Assembly: GCF_023278565.1 (NCBI RefSeq)
Contig: NC_064677.1
Span: forward strand, 496,001-560,000
Source: Colletotrichum lupini
Lineage: Eukaryota > Ascomycota > Sordariomycetes > Glomerellales > Glomerellaceae
Direction: 5' to 3'
Length of the DNA: 64,000 nucleotides
Shown: one piece after another, positions 44,866 to 56,955 of the stretch
How the letters are laid out: each line of letters begins with the position of its first letter
Position numbering within the stretch: the first letter of the stretch is position 1
Position numbers and translations under genes: made by a program
Notes under the pieces: generated by a model
Told to the model about the DNA's origin: nothing
Database searches by the model: none
Seen by the model: only the letters and a program-made list of their open reading frames with translations

Positions 44866-47800
44866 ATGGTGTCTGCACCTACAGCCGGCGGCACCGCTGC
44901 CAACGGCACGGGAAGCGGGAATGCGAGCTCGCGAGGCTCTCCAGCCGTCGGCTCGAACACAGCCTCGGCCAAATCCAAGGCCGCCCAGGTCAACTCCAAC
45001 GGCTACCACCCGACGAACCCTCAGGTTCCTCTCAGCTCGATGCGAAGCACTCCTCTAGAACTCACCTCAGTCGAACGACGGGGCCAACCGACAGCGATCA
45101 AGGAGCCGGTCAAGAAGAAGTCCCGCCCTCATGGCCTTGAGGATGCGCCCACATACTGCCCGACGGAGGAGGAGTGGAAGGACCCGATGGAGTACATCAA
45201 GAAAATCTCCCCGGAAGCTAGGAACTACGGATTGTGCAAGATCATTCCGCCCGACTCTTGGAACCCGGACTTTGCAATTGATACAGAGGTTCGTCTTCAT
45301 TTTTCGCACCCGAGAGGGCCTGCTCAGATGCTGTTGCGATGCCTGGTCGCGAAGCTGCCAGCCAGCCAGCTCGATTGCGAGCCGAACTCATACTGACCAA
45401 GAACTGTGTAGAGATTCCATTTCAGAACCCGTAAACAGGAGTTGAACTCGGTCGAAGGAAGTCAGTCACGCATGCCCACATTGTGTTTTTTGTAGGGAGG
45501 CAATGCTAATTATACTAGGCACCCGGGCAAACATTTCGTACTTGGACGCGTTGGCCAAGTTCCACAAGCAGCAGGGCAGTAACCTGCATCGTCTTCCGTA
45601 TGTGGACAAGAAGCCTCTCGACTTGTACCGTCTGAAGAAGGCCGTTGAGGCTCGTGGCGGCTTTGACAAGGTCTGCAAACTGAAGAAGTGGGCCGAGATC
45701 GGTCGTGACTTGGGATACAGCGGCAAGATAATGTCCTCACTGTCCACCTCATTGAAGAACTCATACCAGCGATGGCTTTGCCCATACGAGGAGTATTTGA
45801 GGCTCGCCAAGCCCGGAGTGCACCAGCAACTCGAGTACGAGAATGGAGGACCCTACACCCCAAGCCCAGCGGTCACTCCGATGAAACGATCCAACGTCAA
45901 TACTCCATCGAGCGCCCGAGGCGACTCGCCGGCCCGCCACGCGTCAGATGCCCTGCAAGCAAGCATCAATGGCCTCAAAAAGGAGGCTGACCGAGATACT
46001 CCTATGGCCGATGCACCCCCGACACCCGCGCCCGCGCCCGCCCCTGTCACCTCGGGCTTCAAGGCCATCAACACGGGTGGCTTTACTGCGGTAAATTCCG
46101 GCTTCAAGAGTGTCAATCGACCTGCTCCTCAGGCTCAACAGGATGAGGTGGCTAGTACTCCGCCCCCGAAATCGTTCAGTCCAGCCAATTCGGCAAAGAA
46201 CACGCCCGACTATCGGCCTTCAAATCTCGGTCCAGCCGCTCTCAAACGGCAAATCAGTTGTGAAAGCCTCGATCTTGCAAAGAAGGATTCTGGAACAGAC
46301 AAGGACGACGGAGACGGTGGAAATAGCAGACGGAGTAAGCGTCTGAAGAAAGGTGAGTCCTTCCCCTCATTGCCCACAAGTACCGGCCAGCACCATCGTT
46401 CCATGTTGGTGGCTGCGTTGCCAGCTGTACTTGACCATCACGGCGGGCTCCGCATGCAGCGATGAACCACATGCATGGAATTTACAAGGATTCCATTGGC
46501 TTCAAAGACTCTTTTCCCCAATTGAGCGAGGCAACCGTTGGATTCTGCTACCAGCCGTACGATGATTGGCTGTTATCCACATGCTAATACATTGACTTGC
46601 AGATACTGTGCCTACCGTGGCAGGATCTCACATGTCTCTGTTCCGTCCTTCCGTGCCCAGAATTCCCCGAGATGAGGCCTTGGCTCCTGGCGAGGTAAGC
46701 TACGAGGCATCATTGCGTTCTCTTTTCCAATACACTGACTTGAAGCAGAAATGTGAGCAGTGTGGCAAGGCGGAAGAAGCCGGTGCCCTAATCGTCTGCG
46801 AGTCCTGTGACCACGCATACCATGGGACCTGTCTCGATCCTCCCCCTAAGCACAAGCCCGACTCCGAATGGAACTGCCCGAGATGTCTGGTCGGTGACGG
46901 ACAGTACGGATTCGAGGAGGGCGGCTTGTATTCCTTGAAACAATTCCAGCAGAAGGCGGCCGATTTCAAGCAGGGCTATTTTGAGAAGAAGATGCCCTTC
47001 GACCCCGTTCTCAACTGCCATCGCCCAGTCACGGAGGAAGACGTCGAGACTGAGTTCTGGCGTCTCGTTGCCGACATTGAGGAGACTGTGGAGGTCGAGT
47101 ATGGTGCCGACATTCATTGCACAACTCACGGCTCCGGCTTTCCAACCGTCGAGAGACATCCCAACAATCCTTATTCGACCGACCCCTGGAATCTCAACCT
47201 GCTCCCTCTCCACCCTGAAAGTCTGTTCAGGCACATCAAGTCAGACATCTCTGGCATGACCGTGCCGTGGGTGTACGTCGGCATGATCTTCTCGACTTTC
47301 TGCTGGCACAACGAAGACCACTATGCCTACTCTGCCAACTACCAGCACTTTGGCGCAACCAAGACTTGGTATGGTATTCCGGGTGAGGACGCCGAGAAGT
47401 TCGAGGCCGCGATGCGTGAAGCCGTTCCTGAGCTCTTCGAGACTCAGCCTGACCTTTTGTTCCAACTGGTCACCCTTTTGACCCCGGAGCAGCTGAAAAA
47501 GGCTGGCGTCAGGGTTTATGCACTCGATCAGCGCGCGGGTCAGTTTGTTATCACCTTCCCCCAGGCTTACCACGCCGGCTTCAACCATGGTTTCAACTTT
47601 AACGAGGCTGTCAACTTTGCCCCTTGTGACTGGGAACCCTTCGGGCTGGGCGGTGTGGAGAGACTGCAAGTATTCAGGAGACAGCCATGTTTCTCGCACG
47701 ACGAGTTGTTGTGGACCGCCGCCGAAGGTACGACAAACAGCGGCTTGACGATCCAGACGGCAAAATGGCTTGCGCCCGCTCTCGAACGCATCAAGAAACG

Positions 47801-50610
47801 AGAGTTCGCGCACCGGACCGAGTTCGTGGCAAAGCACCTCGAGCCACAGCTGCACGATTGTGCGTTGGCTGGCAAAGAAGACACCTCCTGCCCTCTGAAA
47901 TTTGAAATTGACGATACGGACGTGCCCGAAGAGGAGTATCAATGCTCGTATTGCAAAGCCTTTACGTACCTCTCTAGATTCAAGTGCCTCAAGTCCGGCA
48001 AAATTCTTTGCCTGGCACACGCGGGTTATCAGCCATGCTGCGAGTCAACCGAGCACCAGCGCTTCCACGGCGAAGGACATGCTGTCATCTACAGACAGTC
48101 CGAGGAGGACATTGAAGCAACATACGGCAAGGTTCTCGAAAAGGCGCGTACGCCAGAGGCCTGGGAAGAGAAGTACGACAAGCTTCTGGAAGAAGAGGCC
48201 ACGCCTTCTCTTAAGACTCTTCGGAATCTCCTACACGAGGGTGAGAAAATACCCCATGACCTACCCTCGCTCCCTTTGCTTCGGGAATTTGTCGATCGGT
48301 GCAACGAGTGGGTGGAGGAGGCCACCAACTACACGATCCGGAAGCAGCAAAACAGGCGCAAGAGCGAAAAGTCCATTCACAACCGAAAGAGCTCGCTGGA
48401 CCAAAAGGAACGCGATGCGCGCAATGTTTCCAACGTGTACCGTCTTATCAATGAGGCGGAGCAAATAGGATTTGACTGCCCTGAGATCACCCAGCTGAGG
48501 GAGCGGGTCGAGGCCATCGAGGCCTTCCGAAAGAATGCCGCTAAAGCGCTGGAACAGATCCACCTCGCCGAGCTCTCCGAAATCGAAGACCTACTTGAGG
48601 AGGGCCGGACTTTCAATGTCGACACGCCAGAAGTCGACCGACTCTCGCGAGTCCTTGAACAACTCAAGTGGGGCGAGAAGGCTCGTAACAACCGAAACAG
48701 CCTCATGTCACTCAACGAGGTGCGCGAGCTCATCGACGAAGGAAAGAGATTGGACATTGCTCCATACAACGATCATCTCGTCTACTACATTGAACAGATG
48801 ACTGCTGGTCAACAATGGGAGAAGAAGGCTAGAGAGTTGATTATCGCAGAGGTCATCCATTACCCACAGCTGGAGGCCTTATCGGTGCAGGTCCAGGCCA
48901 ATTTCCTACCGGTCACTGCGGAAACCCTGAATGCTGTCGACCAGATTCTTTACAAGCAGAGGGAGGCACACCGTCAGATCATGGACTTGACTGAAAGATC
49001 ACGAGACCGGGACATCCGCAATCGACCCAAGTACGCAGAGGTGGCTGAGATCATGCGCCGACTCGACGAGCTGAATTCGAAACCCAATGGGACTTTGGAC
49101 CTCGAGCGGGAGCAGAAACGTCACGAGGACTGGATGCGAGAGGGTAAGAAGCTGTTTGGCAAAACCAACGCACCGCTCCATATTCTCAAGAGCCACATGG
49201 ACTACGTGTTGGAACGCAATCAAGACTGCTTTGACATTGTCAATGACAAGCCTCGCATGCCTGCTGAACCTGCATCGAGGGAAGCCAGTCCCGACCAAAA
49301 GGTGCACCGTTGGGAGGACCCTCGGTTCCGCGAGGTATTTTGCATTTGCCGAAAGGTGGAGGCTGGCATGATGATTGAGTGCGAGCTCTGTCATGAATGG
49401 TATGTTTTGATGTGGCCTTCTAAGATCTACTCAATTAGCTAACGTCTCTAGGTACCACGGCAAATGTCTGAAGATTGCTCGCGGCAAGGTCAAGGACGAA
49501 GACAAGTACACGTGCCCCATTTGCGATTGGCGGGTTAAGATTCCGCGAGATGCGGCGCGACCCAAGATCGAAGAGCTCATTGCTTGGTCTGATAAGATTC
49601 CCAGCCTCCCATTCCAGCCCGAGGAGGAGGAGGTCCTTACCAAGATCATCGACAATGCTCAGGACTTCAGAAACCACATCACCGGCTACTGCAATCCTGT
49701 GGTCTCCACTGAGTCTGAGGCGGACACCCAGCGCTTTTACTTGCGGAAGATTGAAGGCGCTGAAATCTTGCTTGCCTACGAGACCAACTTCTTCAGGCAA
49801 GAGTTGCACAAGTGGTGCCCTGTTGCACCAAACGCACCACCGGTTCTTGAGGTCTCCAAGAGTACTCGGAAGCCGCGACCGACCAAGCTTCAAAAGCTTT
49901 TGGCGCAGTTTGGGGTGGACGATGCAGAGGACCTCCCGGAGAACATGAAGGCCAAGGCTGCCAGCTTGAAGCGGAAGGCTCAGAATGCCGAAGCCGCCGC
50001 TGCCGCCGCTGCAGCAGCGGCTGCCACTTCTGCGTCTGGCGCAACTGTGCTGCCACCTGGCCTTCAACATGGCCACAGTCGGAAGTCGGAACAATCGTCT
50101 GCAACGCCTCCTTCTACCTCCCACGGCAATGTGGGCCGTCAATCCATTGGAAGCAATCATGATCCCATGGACATTGACAGTGCTCCGACACTTCACCCAG
50201 GCCTCTTCATGTCTAATGGTGCACCGGGCCCCCAGCTTGTCGGCGGCAACTCTTCGATGTCTCTTGAAGAACGCCTCCTCCAGGGTCAAGAAGATGGGCT
50301 TAACCTGCACACCGAGGCTGGAAGGAACCACGCCCTTGACATACTGCGTCGGACAGAAGTTGGCCGTAAGAGGGCAGTAGAGATGTTCGGTCTCGACGTG
50401 TTCAAAGGGGACGTTGGCATGCTCAACGGCAGGGATGTTGCGCCCCATTCACAAGAAGATGAGCGAGTTGTGAACAAGATGTTTGATGACCTTACAAACC
50501 AAGATGATGACGAAGTCAAGAGGAAGCAGGAGACCTTTGATGGCCCCATCACAGCGGAGAGCCTTGAAAGTGAGCGAAACGGCATGGATGCATTGCTCGA
50601 CGGCGACTAG
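44866..50610 (+). CDS. KDM5/Lid2-type histone H3K4 demethylase (1735 aa, 6 exons)
   Basis: Exons are 44866-45288, 45412-45460, 45519-46352, 46603-46694, 46749-49399 and 49452-50610. The domain order is that of KDM5: JmjN (about 95-155), ARID (about 158-255, [11 protein letters not shown]...[12 protein letters not shown]), PHD1 (about 467-512, CEQCGK...CPRC), JmjC with iron ligands His653, Glu655 (WHNEDH) and His741 (AYHAGFNHG), a C5HC2 zinc finger (about 865-915, [15 protein letters not shown]), a long helical PLU-1-like region, and PHD2 (about 1335-1385, [30 protein letters not shown]) split by the last intron. The C-terminal third is low complexity, including an Ala run. All ligands for Fe(II) are intact, so an active nuclear H3K4me3 demethylase is expected. 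Exon 4/5 has a stop-free 54-nt intron that would be missed by frame alone. Confidence 0.93.
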
Positions 50611-51251
50611 GACTTCTGGCCTGCTCCACCCTGCTTCAGCTTCTGAACTCTTCATTGGCGACAAAGGCCATTGAAACCAAAGGCTTGGAGTTTTATTTCT
50701 TATGTCTTGGCGTTTGTGGACAAGCTCTTGGAGCCCCTGTGAAGGAGGGGAAAGTATCGAATGGGTGGACTGTATAATCAGGTGTCCGGAGATCAAGGCA
50801 TACCACTTTGCATTAGATGGAAATGGGCGTTTGCGAGTGTGCCAGATGCATCACTCAGTTTCAGTTATCGTTCGTAATGGTGTATCGCATTGTCAAAGAA
50901 AAGTTAGTGACGAATGGAAAAAGTACTAGTAGTTTGTTTCTTTTGGACTCCAATGATACAATCAATGTGCGCCGTATGAGTTTATTTGTCAAGTATCTGA
51001 GTTTTCCAGTTGCCCAGGCCTGACGATGCATGGTGTGTGTTTTCTGGTCAGCCCGAGAAAAAGACTCCTTAACACTCTAAGCTATAGGAAATCCGCAATC
51101 ACGAGGCAACTTGACGTGATCCAATTGAGTTTGGCAGAGGGTCCCTTTGTGGTTTGGCAAAAACGCTTCAAATTTTGACATAATTATATAACCTTCCCTA
51201 GATCCCATTCATGATATTTCATACGACACGTTTTCTTCCAGAGGGCTTTCC
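50611..51251. other. Intergenic between convergent genes
   Basis: About 640 bases with the 3' ends of the KDM5 and HSP31-like genes. No further gene seen. Confidence 0.5.
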
Positions 51252-52062
51252 TTACAAGCCAAGAGCCTTGGCAATGGCCTTGCCGACGCCGTGAGCGGAG
51301 GCCGGGTTCTGGCCAGTAATGACGATGCCGTCCACGACTACCTTTTCGCCCCAGGGTTCGGCGGCGAGCTCGTACTTGCCGCCGTTCTCCTTGAGGCGGT
51401 CCTCGAGCATGAAGTTCATCTCGGGGGTGAAGCCGGCCTGGTCCTCCTCGGTGTTGGAGAAGCCGGTGACGGTCTTGCCGGCGACGAGGTAGGTGCCGTC
51501 GTTGAGCTTGGCGTTGACGATGGCGGCGGGGCCGTGGCAGACTGAGGCGACGGGCTTGTTTTGGGCAGCGAACTCGGCGATGAGGGCGTGAGAGGTTGCG
51601 TCGAAGGCGAGGTCGTACATGGGGCCGTGGCCACCGGGGTAGAACTGGTTGTGGTGTTAGCTGTTGGTTCCAAGGTAAAATTGTATTGAGGGGGAAACAT
51701 ACAATAGCGTCAAACTCGGAGGCGCGGCCGACAAAGTTGGAGAGCTTCTCGGTGTTTTCCCAGATGGCCTTGTGGTTCTCGAGGAAGTTCTTGGAGGAGG
51801 GGTCGCTGGCGAACATCTCGACAGAGGCCTGGTCGAGGGGCGCGACACCGCCCTTGGGAGAGGCGAATGTCATCTCGACGCCGGCCTCCTTGAGAACATC
51901 GAAGGGGTGGGCGAGCTCGGGCTGGATAGACAGTTAGCTCACCGGAACTTGACGTGGGAAGATAAGCGGTTGATGGGAACGTACCAAGTACCAGCCGATG
52001 GGCTTGCCAGACTTCTCGGTCTTGTCGACGGAGGTGAGAACGATGAGAACCTTGGGAGCCAT
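51252..52062 (-). CDS. DJ-1/PfpI family protein, HSP31-like (229 aa, 3 exons)
   Basis: Exons in transcript order are 52062-51985, 51921-51703 and 51644-51252 (introns 63 and 58 nt, all phase 0). The protein begins MAPKVLIVLTSVDKTEK and shows GWYLPELAHPF carrying the conserved Glu, FYPGGHGPMYDL, the nucleophile elbow SVCHGPAA with the reactive Cys, and GFSNTEEDQAG. This is the HSP31 class of DJ-1 proteins, for which glutathione-independent glyoxalase (methylglyoxal to lactate) and chaperone activity are described. Length agrees with yeast HSP31 (237 aa). It is likely cytosolic and stress related; regulation cannot be seen in the sequence. Confidence 0.92.
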
Positions 52063-53785
52063 TGTGTATGATGTTGTGTGTGTGTATGAAAGGGTAGAGA
52101 GTTGATGGAAGAGTTATTTGATTTGGTTTGAGAGGGTATCTTGGGTATCAAAGTTGAGTGTACTGAGTTTCTGTTCCAAGCACTCTATTCGCGCGGGGCA
52201 TCTAGCTCTTTTGTAGTTTCGTCGCATCCCCATCATACACATGGGTAGCTCCATCGACGGTCTGGCCATCATGGTAATCATCTTCAGGCCATGACCCCAC
52301 AATTGGGAAACAAGCAGCTTGTCCGAGATGCCATTGAGCTTATCCCCCTAGCACGAAGCGGAATGTGCTGGCTAAGGTGCGGAAAGGGGGGAGGGAGTGC
52401 ATGAAGAGCTTCACCCCGCCAATTGGTCAGGTTGACGTCACGGCAGTGATGGATTTCTCTGAGTTCTGCCCCTGGCATATGCTTCGCCCTCTTCAAAGCA
52501 GAATGATGACTGAGTGACATGTGTCGGGGTTGAAATTCGGGCCTGGCAGCGTGTACCTTTGGCTCTTGGTATGACTCGCTCATGTCTATAAGCTGGCAGT
52601 GAAAGAGAGAGACTATAACCCCGCGCCAACAAATTCTTCACAGCGGTCCCACGGAAAGAACTCCACAGCTTCTTTTTCGAGGAAGTGCGGCGTACGCCCG
52701 CGGTATGTCTGTCAATCAGATTGTTTACGCCGGGGTGACAAAGCAATGCGGGCGAATAAACTCTCCGGCTGCTTCCATGCCTTGCCAGAAGGGGCATCCG
52801 AGCATTCTGGAGGGGGGTCAAGGGTCTGGGGTTGGCATGTTGCAAATACGACGAGCCGAGTGGATGAATCGTTCAGAGCGAGTGGGGTTGAACAAGTTTG
52901 ACAAAGAAGATCGTCTCTTTTGATCAAGTTGGCCCTCGTTACATGGTGGAAATTGGAATTGGCAAGTTGATCGAATACATGGCTTACTAAGAGTCTAATA
53001 GAAAAGTCTTAATGCCGATGGGCCGAGTCGCTGTAACGCCGATGAATGTATCTCGTACCGCTGCGTGGAGAGGAGGCAAGAGCCAAGATGCGCCCCTCCC
53101 CACCGGCGTTGATGCCCTTTCCGGCACAGATTCGCCGGACCATCGGCCAACTTGGCATGAACATCACGGAACCCAACGGCACAGTGACACGAGTGATAGC
53201 ACCGCCCTTTTCCTTGTCGGTTTTCCCAGTGTTTCCACGGCGGTATGGGACCATCGGAAGTGGATCACCTCCTCGACGGCCTCGGCTCGAATCCACAAGG
53301 CCAGACGGCATGACGGATAGCACTTCGGGGGTGCCGCGGTATGCGTGTATCGCGCGCACACATCTTCACATACCTGAGGATACCAAGACTCTAACCAATA
53401 CTCTAAAGGTGTGGTAAAGGTCGTGTTTGCAGCTAGGTTTTTGGTTGGCTTGGGTTCACACATCACTATCAAACGCCCATTCTTCAGCCAAGGTAGCTCT
53501 TACATGAGACGAACGGAACATGAATCGTGTTTGCATAATAGGCTGAGCAACTGCCCCAACGTCTTGGACGACAGCTGTCGCGGCAAGTTATTAACAGCAA
53601 CACTTTTTCATCTTCGACTCCGCAACATGGCGGAGTTTCAATGCGATGCGAGAACGAGATGAGCTTCAACACGATATGATGCATGTCCCCCATACGGATA
53701 CTCTAATTCGCAACGGATTTGAGGACATTTCTTCTTCCGCCTCCTCAGAGACCTGAAGACTACCCTGAAAACAGACATTGTCTCT
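52063..53785. other. Intergenic 1.7 kb, nothing convincing
   Basis: Lies upstream of the HSP31-like gene and downstream of the LaeA-like gene. It contains only short frames with no domain. No tRNA or repeat seen. Confidence 0.5.
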
Positions 53786-55142
53786 TCAGACGGCCGACCG
53801 TCCCGGTTCCTGGGGTTTCTGCCCCCAAACCGACATACTACATCAATCATCGTTAGTGCGAGTAGCAGATAACCATCAAACGCGAAGAAAGGACTCACGT
53901 CGTGATATACGCGTGGATATTCTTATCCGCCATATCCTTCCTCACATCCATCAGCAACATCTCGGCGTCCTCTCGGGTCCAGCCCAGCACCTGGCAAAAG
54001 ATCTTCATCGTGATACCCTGCACCCCCTCAAGGTTATTCGTCATCTGCATGGCGCCCAAAATCTTTTGGTTCCTCCCCTTCGCCCAAGGCGACGCCGGTA
54101 CCGCGAACCTCTTCTGCTCAACGTTATGGAACCCCGCGTCCGTCATGTGCCGCGCGTACTCAAGGGCAGAGAGCGCGTCCCGCCCGGCCTTGCGGATCCC
54201 CTCGAGGAGGTGATCGTTCCACCGCCGCAGCGCCGTGCCCTCGAGCGACCCGTCCACGGCCTTGAAGTCGATGACGGTCTCTTGGAACTCGACCCAGCCG
54301 CCCGGGTTGAGGTTCTCGTAGATCTGCCCAAAGAGTTTAGGAAGGTCAAAGATGGAGGTGCACATATAACGGCCGTGGACGTAGTCGAATTTCTGGCTAA
54401 ACGCCCACTCGTCCTCGGCGTCGTCGATTTCGAAATGGCAGTTTGCCGGCACGTATTCCGGCTGGATGGGGCTCAGGTCCGTGCCGAGGACCTCCGATGC
54501 CGGGTACCTGTCGGCGAACTCGATGGCCCAGATGCCGGTGCCTGTGCCGATGTCGAGGACGCGGTGGGGGTTGGAGACGGGGGCGAGGCCGAGCTTGTCG
54601 TTGAAGATGCGCAGGGCGATGGCGTGTTGGAGGTCTAGGCGGCTTTGCTCTTGCTCGGGGGTGTGTTAGTTTCACTCACGGGCTTGGCAGTATCGCATGT
54701 AAGGGGACTTCGCAAACCTCATCGTTGGGGAGGAAGTATTCTGCGGGCGAGGTGTCAGTCAGCAGGCTCCCAAAAGGTAAGTTTCTGCATGCGGTCGCGC
54801 AGACTTACTTCCTTCTTTATATGCGTGATACGTCCTGCCAAACTCTTCCACGAAGCGATACACGCTCGATGCCACCGAGGCGGACGAAGAGGCGCGGCCA
54901 GGATCAATTCCCATGGCCGAGTCGGCGTCGCTGATGTCTGTGTCGATGCTTAGCGACACAGAAGTGCTGCTGTCAATGTGCGACGCATTGAGCTCGTCGA
55001 GCGCGCTCGACGTCAGTCTGCTGGATCGATCATCGTCAACCGTCGATTGCACCGTTCGGAGGCTGCCTTGCTCTTCGTTGGGTTCGTTGGATCCCTCTGC
55101 CGGCGGCTCGTGCCTCTCATCTGTTCCGCTTGAAACTTCCAT
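53786..55142 (-). CDS. LaeA-like SAM-dependent methyltransferase (387 aa, 4 exons)
   Basis: Exons in transcript order are 55142-54809, 54740-54718, 54653-53899 and 53837-53786. The N-terminal 90 residues are Ser/Glu/Asp-rich and disordered. The family junction reads YKEGKYFLPNDE then QEQSRLDLQHAIAL. Motif I is VLDIGTGTGIWAIEFADRYP, followed by GTDLSPIQPEYVPANCHFEIDD and FDYVHGRYM. This is the fungal LaeA-like methyltransferase group. LaeA itself is a nuclear regulator of secondary metabolism, but most relatives have unknown substrates. The third exon uses a GAG acceptor in my model, with a second in-frame GAG six bases later, so two residues there are uncertain. The last exon gives MSVWGQKPQEPGRSAV in place of the usual YVVYGRKP ending. 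Confidence 0.82.
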
Positions 55143-55808
55143 TGTCACTTATATCAATGACTACAGATGTTGCAAGTCGCGACACTTCTGAAGGCGAGGC
55201 TGGGCGAAACAACAATGTCGCAAGCGCAGAGCGAGCCTGACCCCCATACCCAAAAGCTGACCTTTTCCGGTGTCTATTCGACCATGGCGTCAGATTTCCT
55301 TATCTGGCAGTGTCTGTCTGGTTTCCTCCAATTCCAGCCGAGGGGTTCTGCTGGTACCGAATCCGCTAAGAGGTCAAACCCCCGCGAGACTCATCTTAGT
55401 GGCGAGCGAGCCCGGCGAATCAACATCCGAGACATCAAGTCACCATTGTCTAGATGATGACGCTAAACTCGATAGTCACTCTTACAGGTTGGGGAATTCC
55501 TGCCGAGCTGCTGCTTCTGTTCAGGCGCATGACGTGCATTTTGCCGATGCCGATGCGGGACAAATGTGAGGGTCTGCCTGCATGAAGGGCTTTGTGAATT
55601 TCTTGTGTTACCAATCGTCGGAACTTGCTGCACTTACATGGAATTTCTGGAACTTCGGTAGGTATGGGGAAAGTAAATCACATGTTAAGACCATCCCTAC
55701 TTACAACTGCTCACACGTATGGATCTTGAAGGGAACAGGACAAGGGCAATTAGCTGACTTGATTGACTGAACTTATCCCCAAATACGGCACCACAGTAAT
55801 TGCAACAC
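55143..55808. other. Intergenic 0.7 kb
   Basis: Separates the LaeA-like gene (upstream side) from the 3' end of the aldo/keto reductase gene on the same strand. No gene seen. Confidence 0.5.
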
Positions 55809-56955
55809 CTAGAAAGGCATGGGCAACTTCGGAACATACGCTTCCTCAAGATACCTAACCTCCTCCTCAGACAGCTTAACCTTTGAAGCGCCCACAGCCT
55901 GATCAATCCTCTCCTTGGTCTCCAAACCGCAAATGGGCATGCACCCCTTTGAAATAAGCCACGCCTGCGCAACCTGCGCCATACTCACGCCCTTCTTCCC
56001 CGCCAGCTCCTCGACGCGCCCGACAATGGCCCTGTCGGCGCCGTTCTCTGCGCCGCGGAACAGCATCTGCAAAAAGGGGTCCTTTTGCTCGCGCGGGTCC
56101 GAACGGTCGGTCCACGCGTGCGTCAGGACGCCGGCGGCGAGGGGCGACCAGGGGAAGAGGCCGACGCCGGTGGCGTTGCAGTAGGCGTTCATCTCGCGCT
56201 CTTCTTCGCGGTAGAGGAGGTTGTAGAGGCCTTGCATTGAAATGAATTGGTGCCAGCCGTTGCGGGCTGCTACGTTTTGGAGCATTTGGAATTCCCAGGC
56301 GGCCATCTGCTGATTGTTAATAACTGGAGGGGAACAGTGAGAGAAGCGTCCTTGTCGAAGACTCACTGAGCTGGCGCCAATGTAGCGGACCTTGCCACTC
56401 TCAATAACATCGTGAAGGGCCTTCATAATCTCCTCGGGGGGGCACGTCGCGATCCATCCTGTGGATCTGGAGCACGTCAATGTAGGTGCCGAGACGCTCA
56501 ACACTACGGTCCACGGCCTCGAAGATGTGCTTTCTGGATAGGCCGACCTGGTTCACGCGGGGCCCCTCGTTGCTGGTCAAGTTGGCCGGGTCGATGGGCC
56601 CCTTGTTCTCGTCGACGAACTGGAAGCATTTGGACATGACGACGAGCTTGGAGCGCGGGATGTTGTACTCCTTGATGGCGGCGCCAACGATTTCCTCGGA
56701 GCGGCCATTGGAGTACGTGTCGGCCACGTCCCAGGTGTTGATGCCGCGGTCAAAGGCGTACTTGAGAATGGGGAGGGCCTCGTCCTTGTCGAGAAGCCAG
56801 GGCTGCCAGTTCTTGTCGCCGAAGCTCATGCAGCCGAGGATGATTTGGGAGACTTTGAGGCCGGATTTGCCCACGCTATTGAGAATGTTAGAGACAGTTG
56901 CTTAGGGCAGTTGGAACATGTGGAGAGCCTACCGCACATATTTCATAGATTCCAT
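55809..56955 (-). CDS. Aldo/keto reductase, frameshifted by one base (about 342 aa if in frame)
   Basis: Exons in transcript order are 56955-56933, 56875-56367 and 56306-55809. The protein is a typical NADPH-dependent aldo/keto reductase of the yeast YPR127/Aryl-alcohol-dehydrogenase-like group. It has the tetrad Asp and Tyr in DVADTYSNGRSEE, Lys in KLVVMSKCF and His in LQIHRMDRD, then GASS, GLYNLLYREEEREM, FPWSPLAAG and the cofactor-binding C-terminal part. At 56436-56442 a run of seven C (minus strand) replaces the six needed for HRMDRDVPPEEIMKAL. The frame shifts there, giving a stop 24 bases later in one frame while the other frame carries the rest. This is either a real inactivating mutation or an assembly error in a homopolymer. 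Everything else is intact. Confidence 0.8.

Noticed and set aside
49435..50448. 337-codon minus-strand frame
   Set aside because: Antisense to the last KDM5 exon; no domain.
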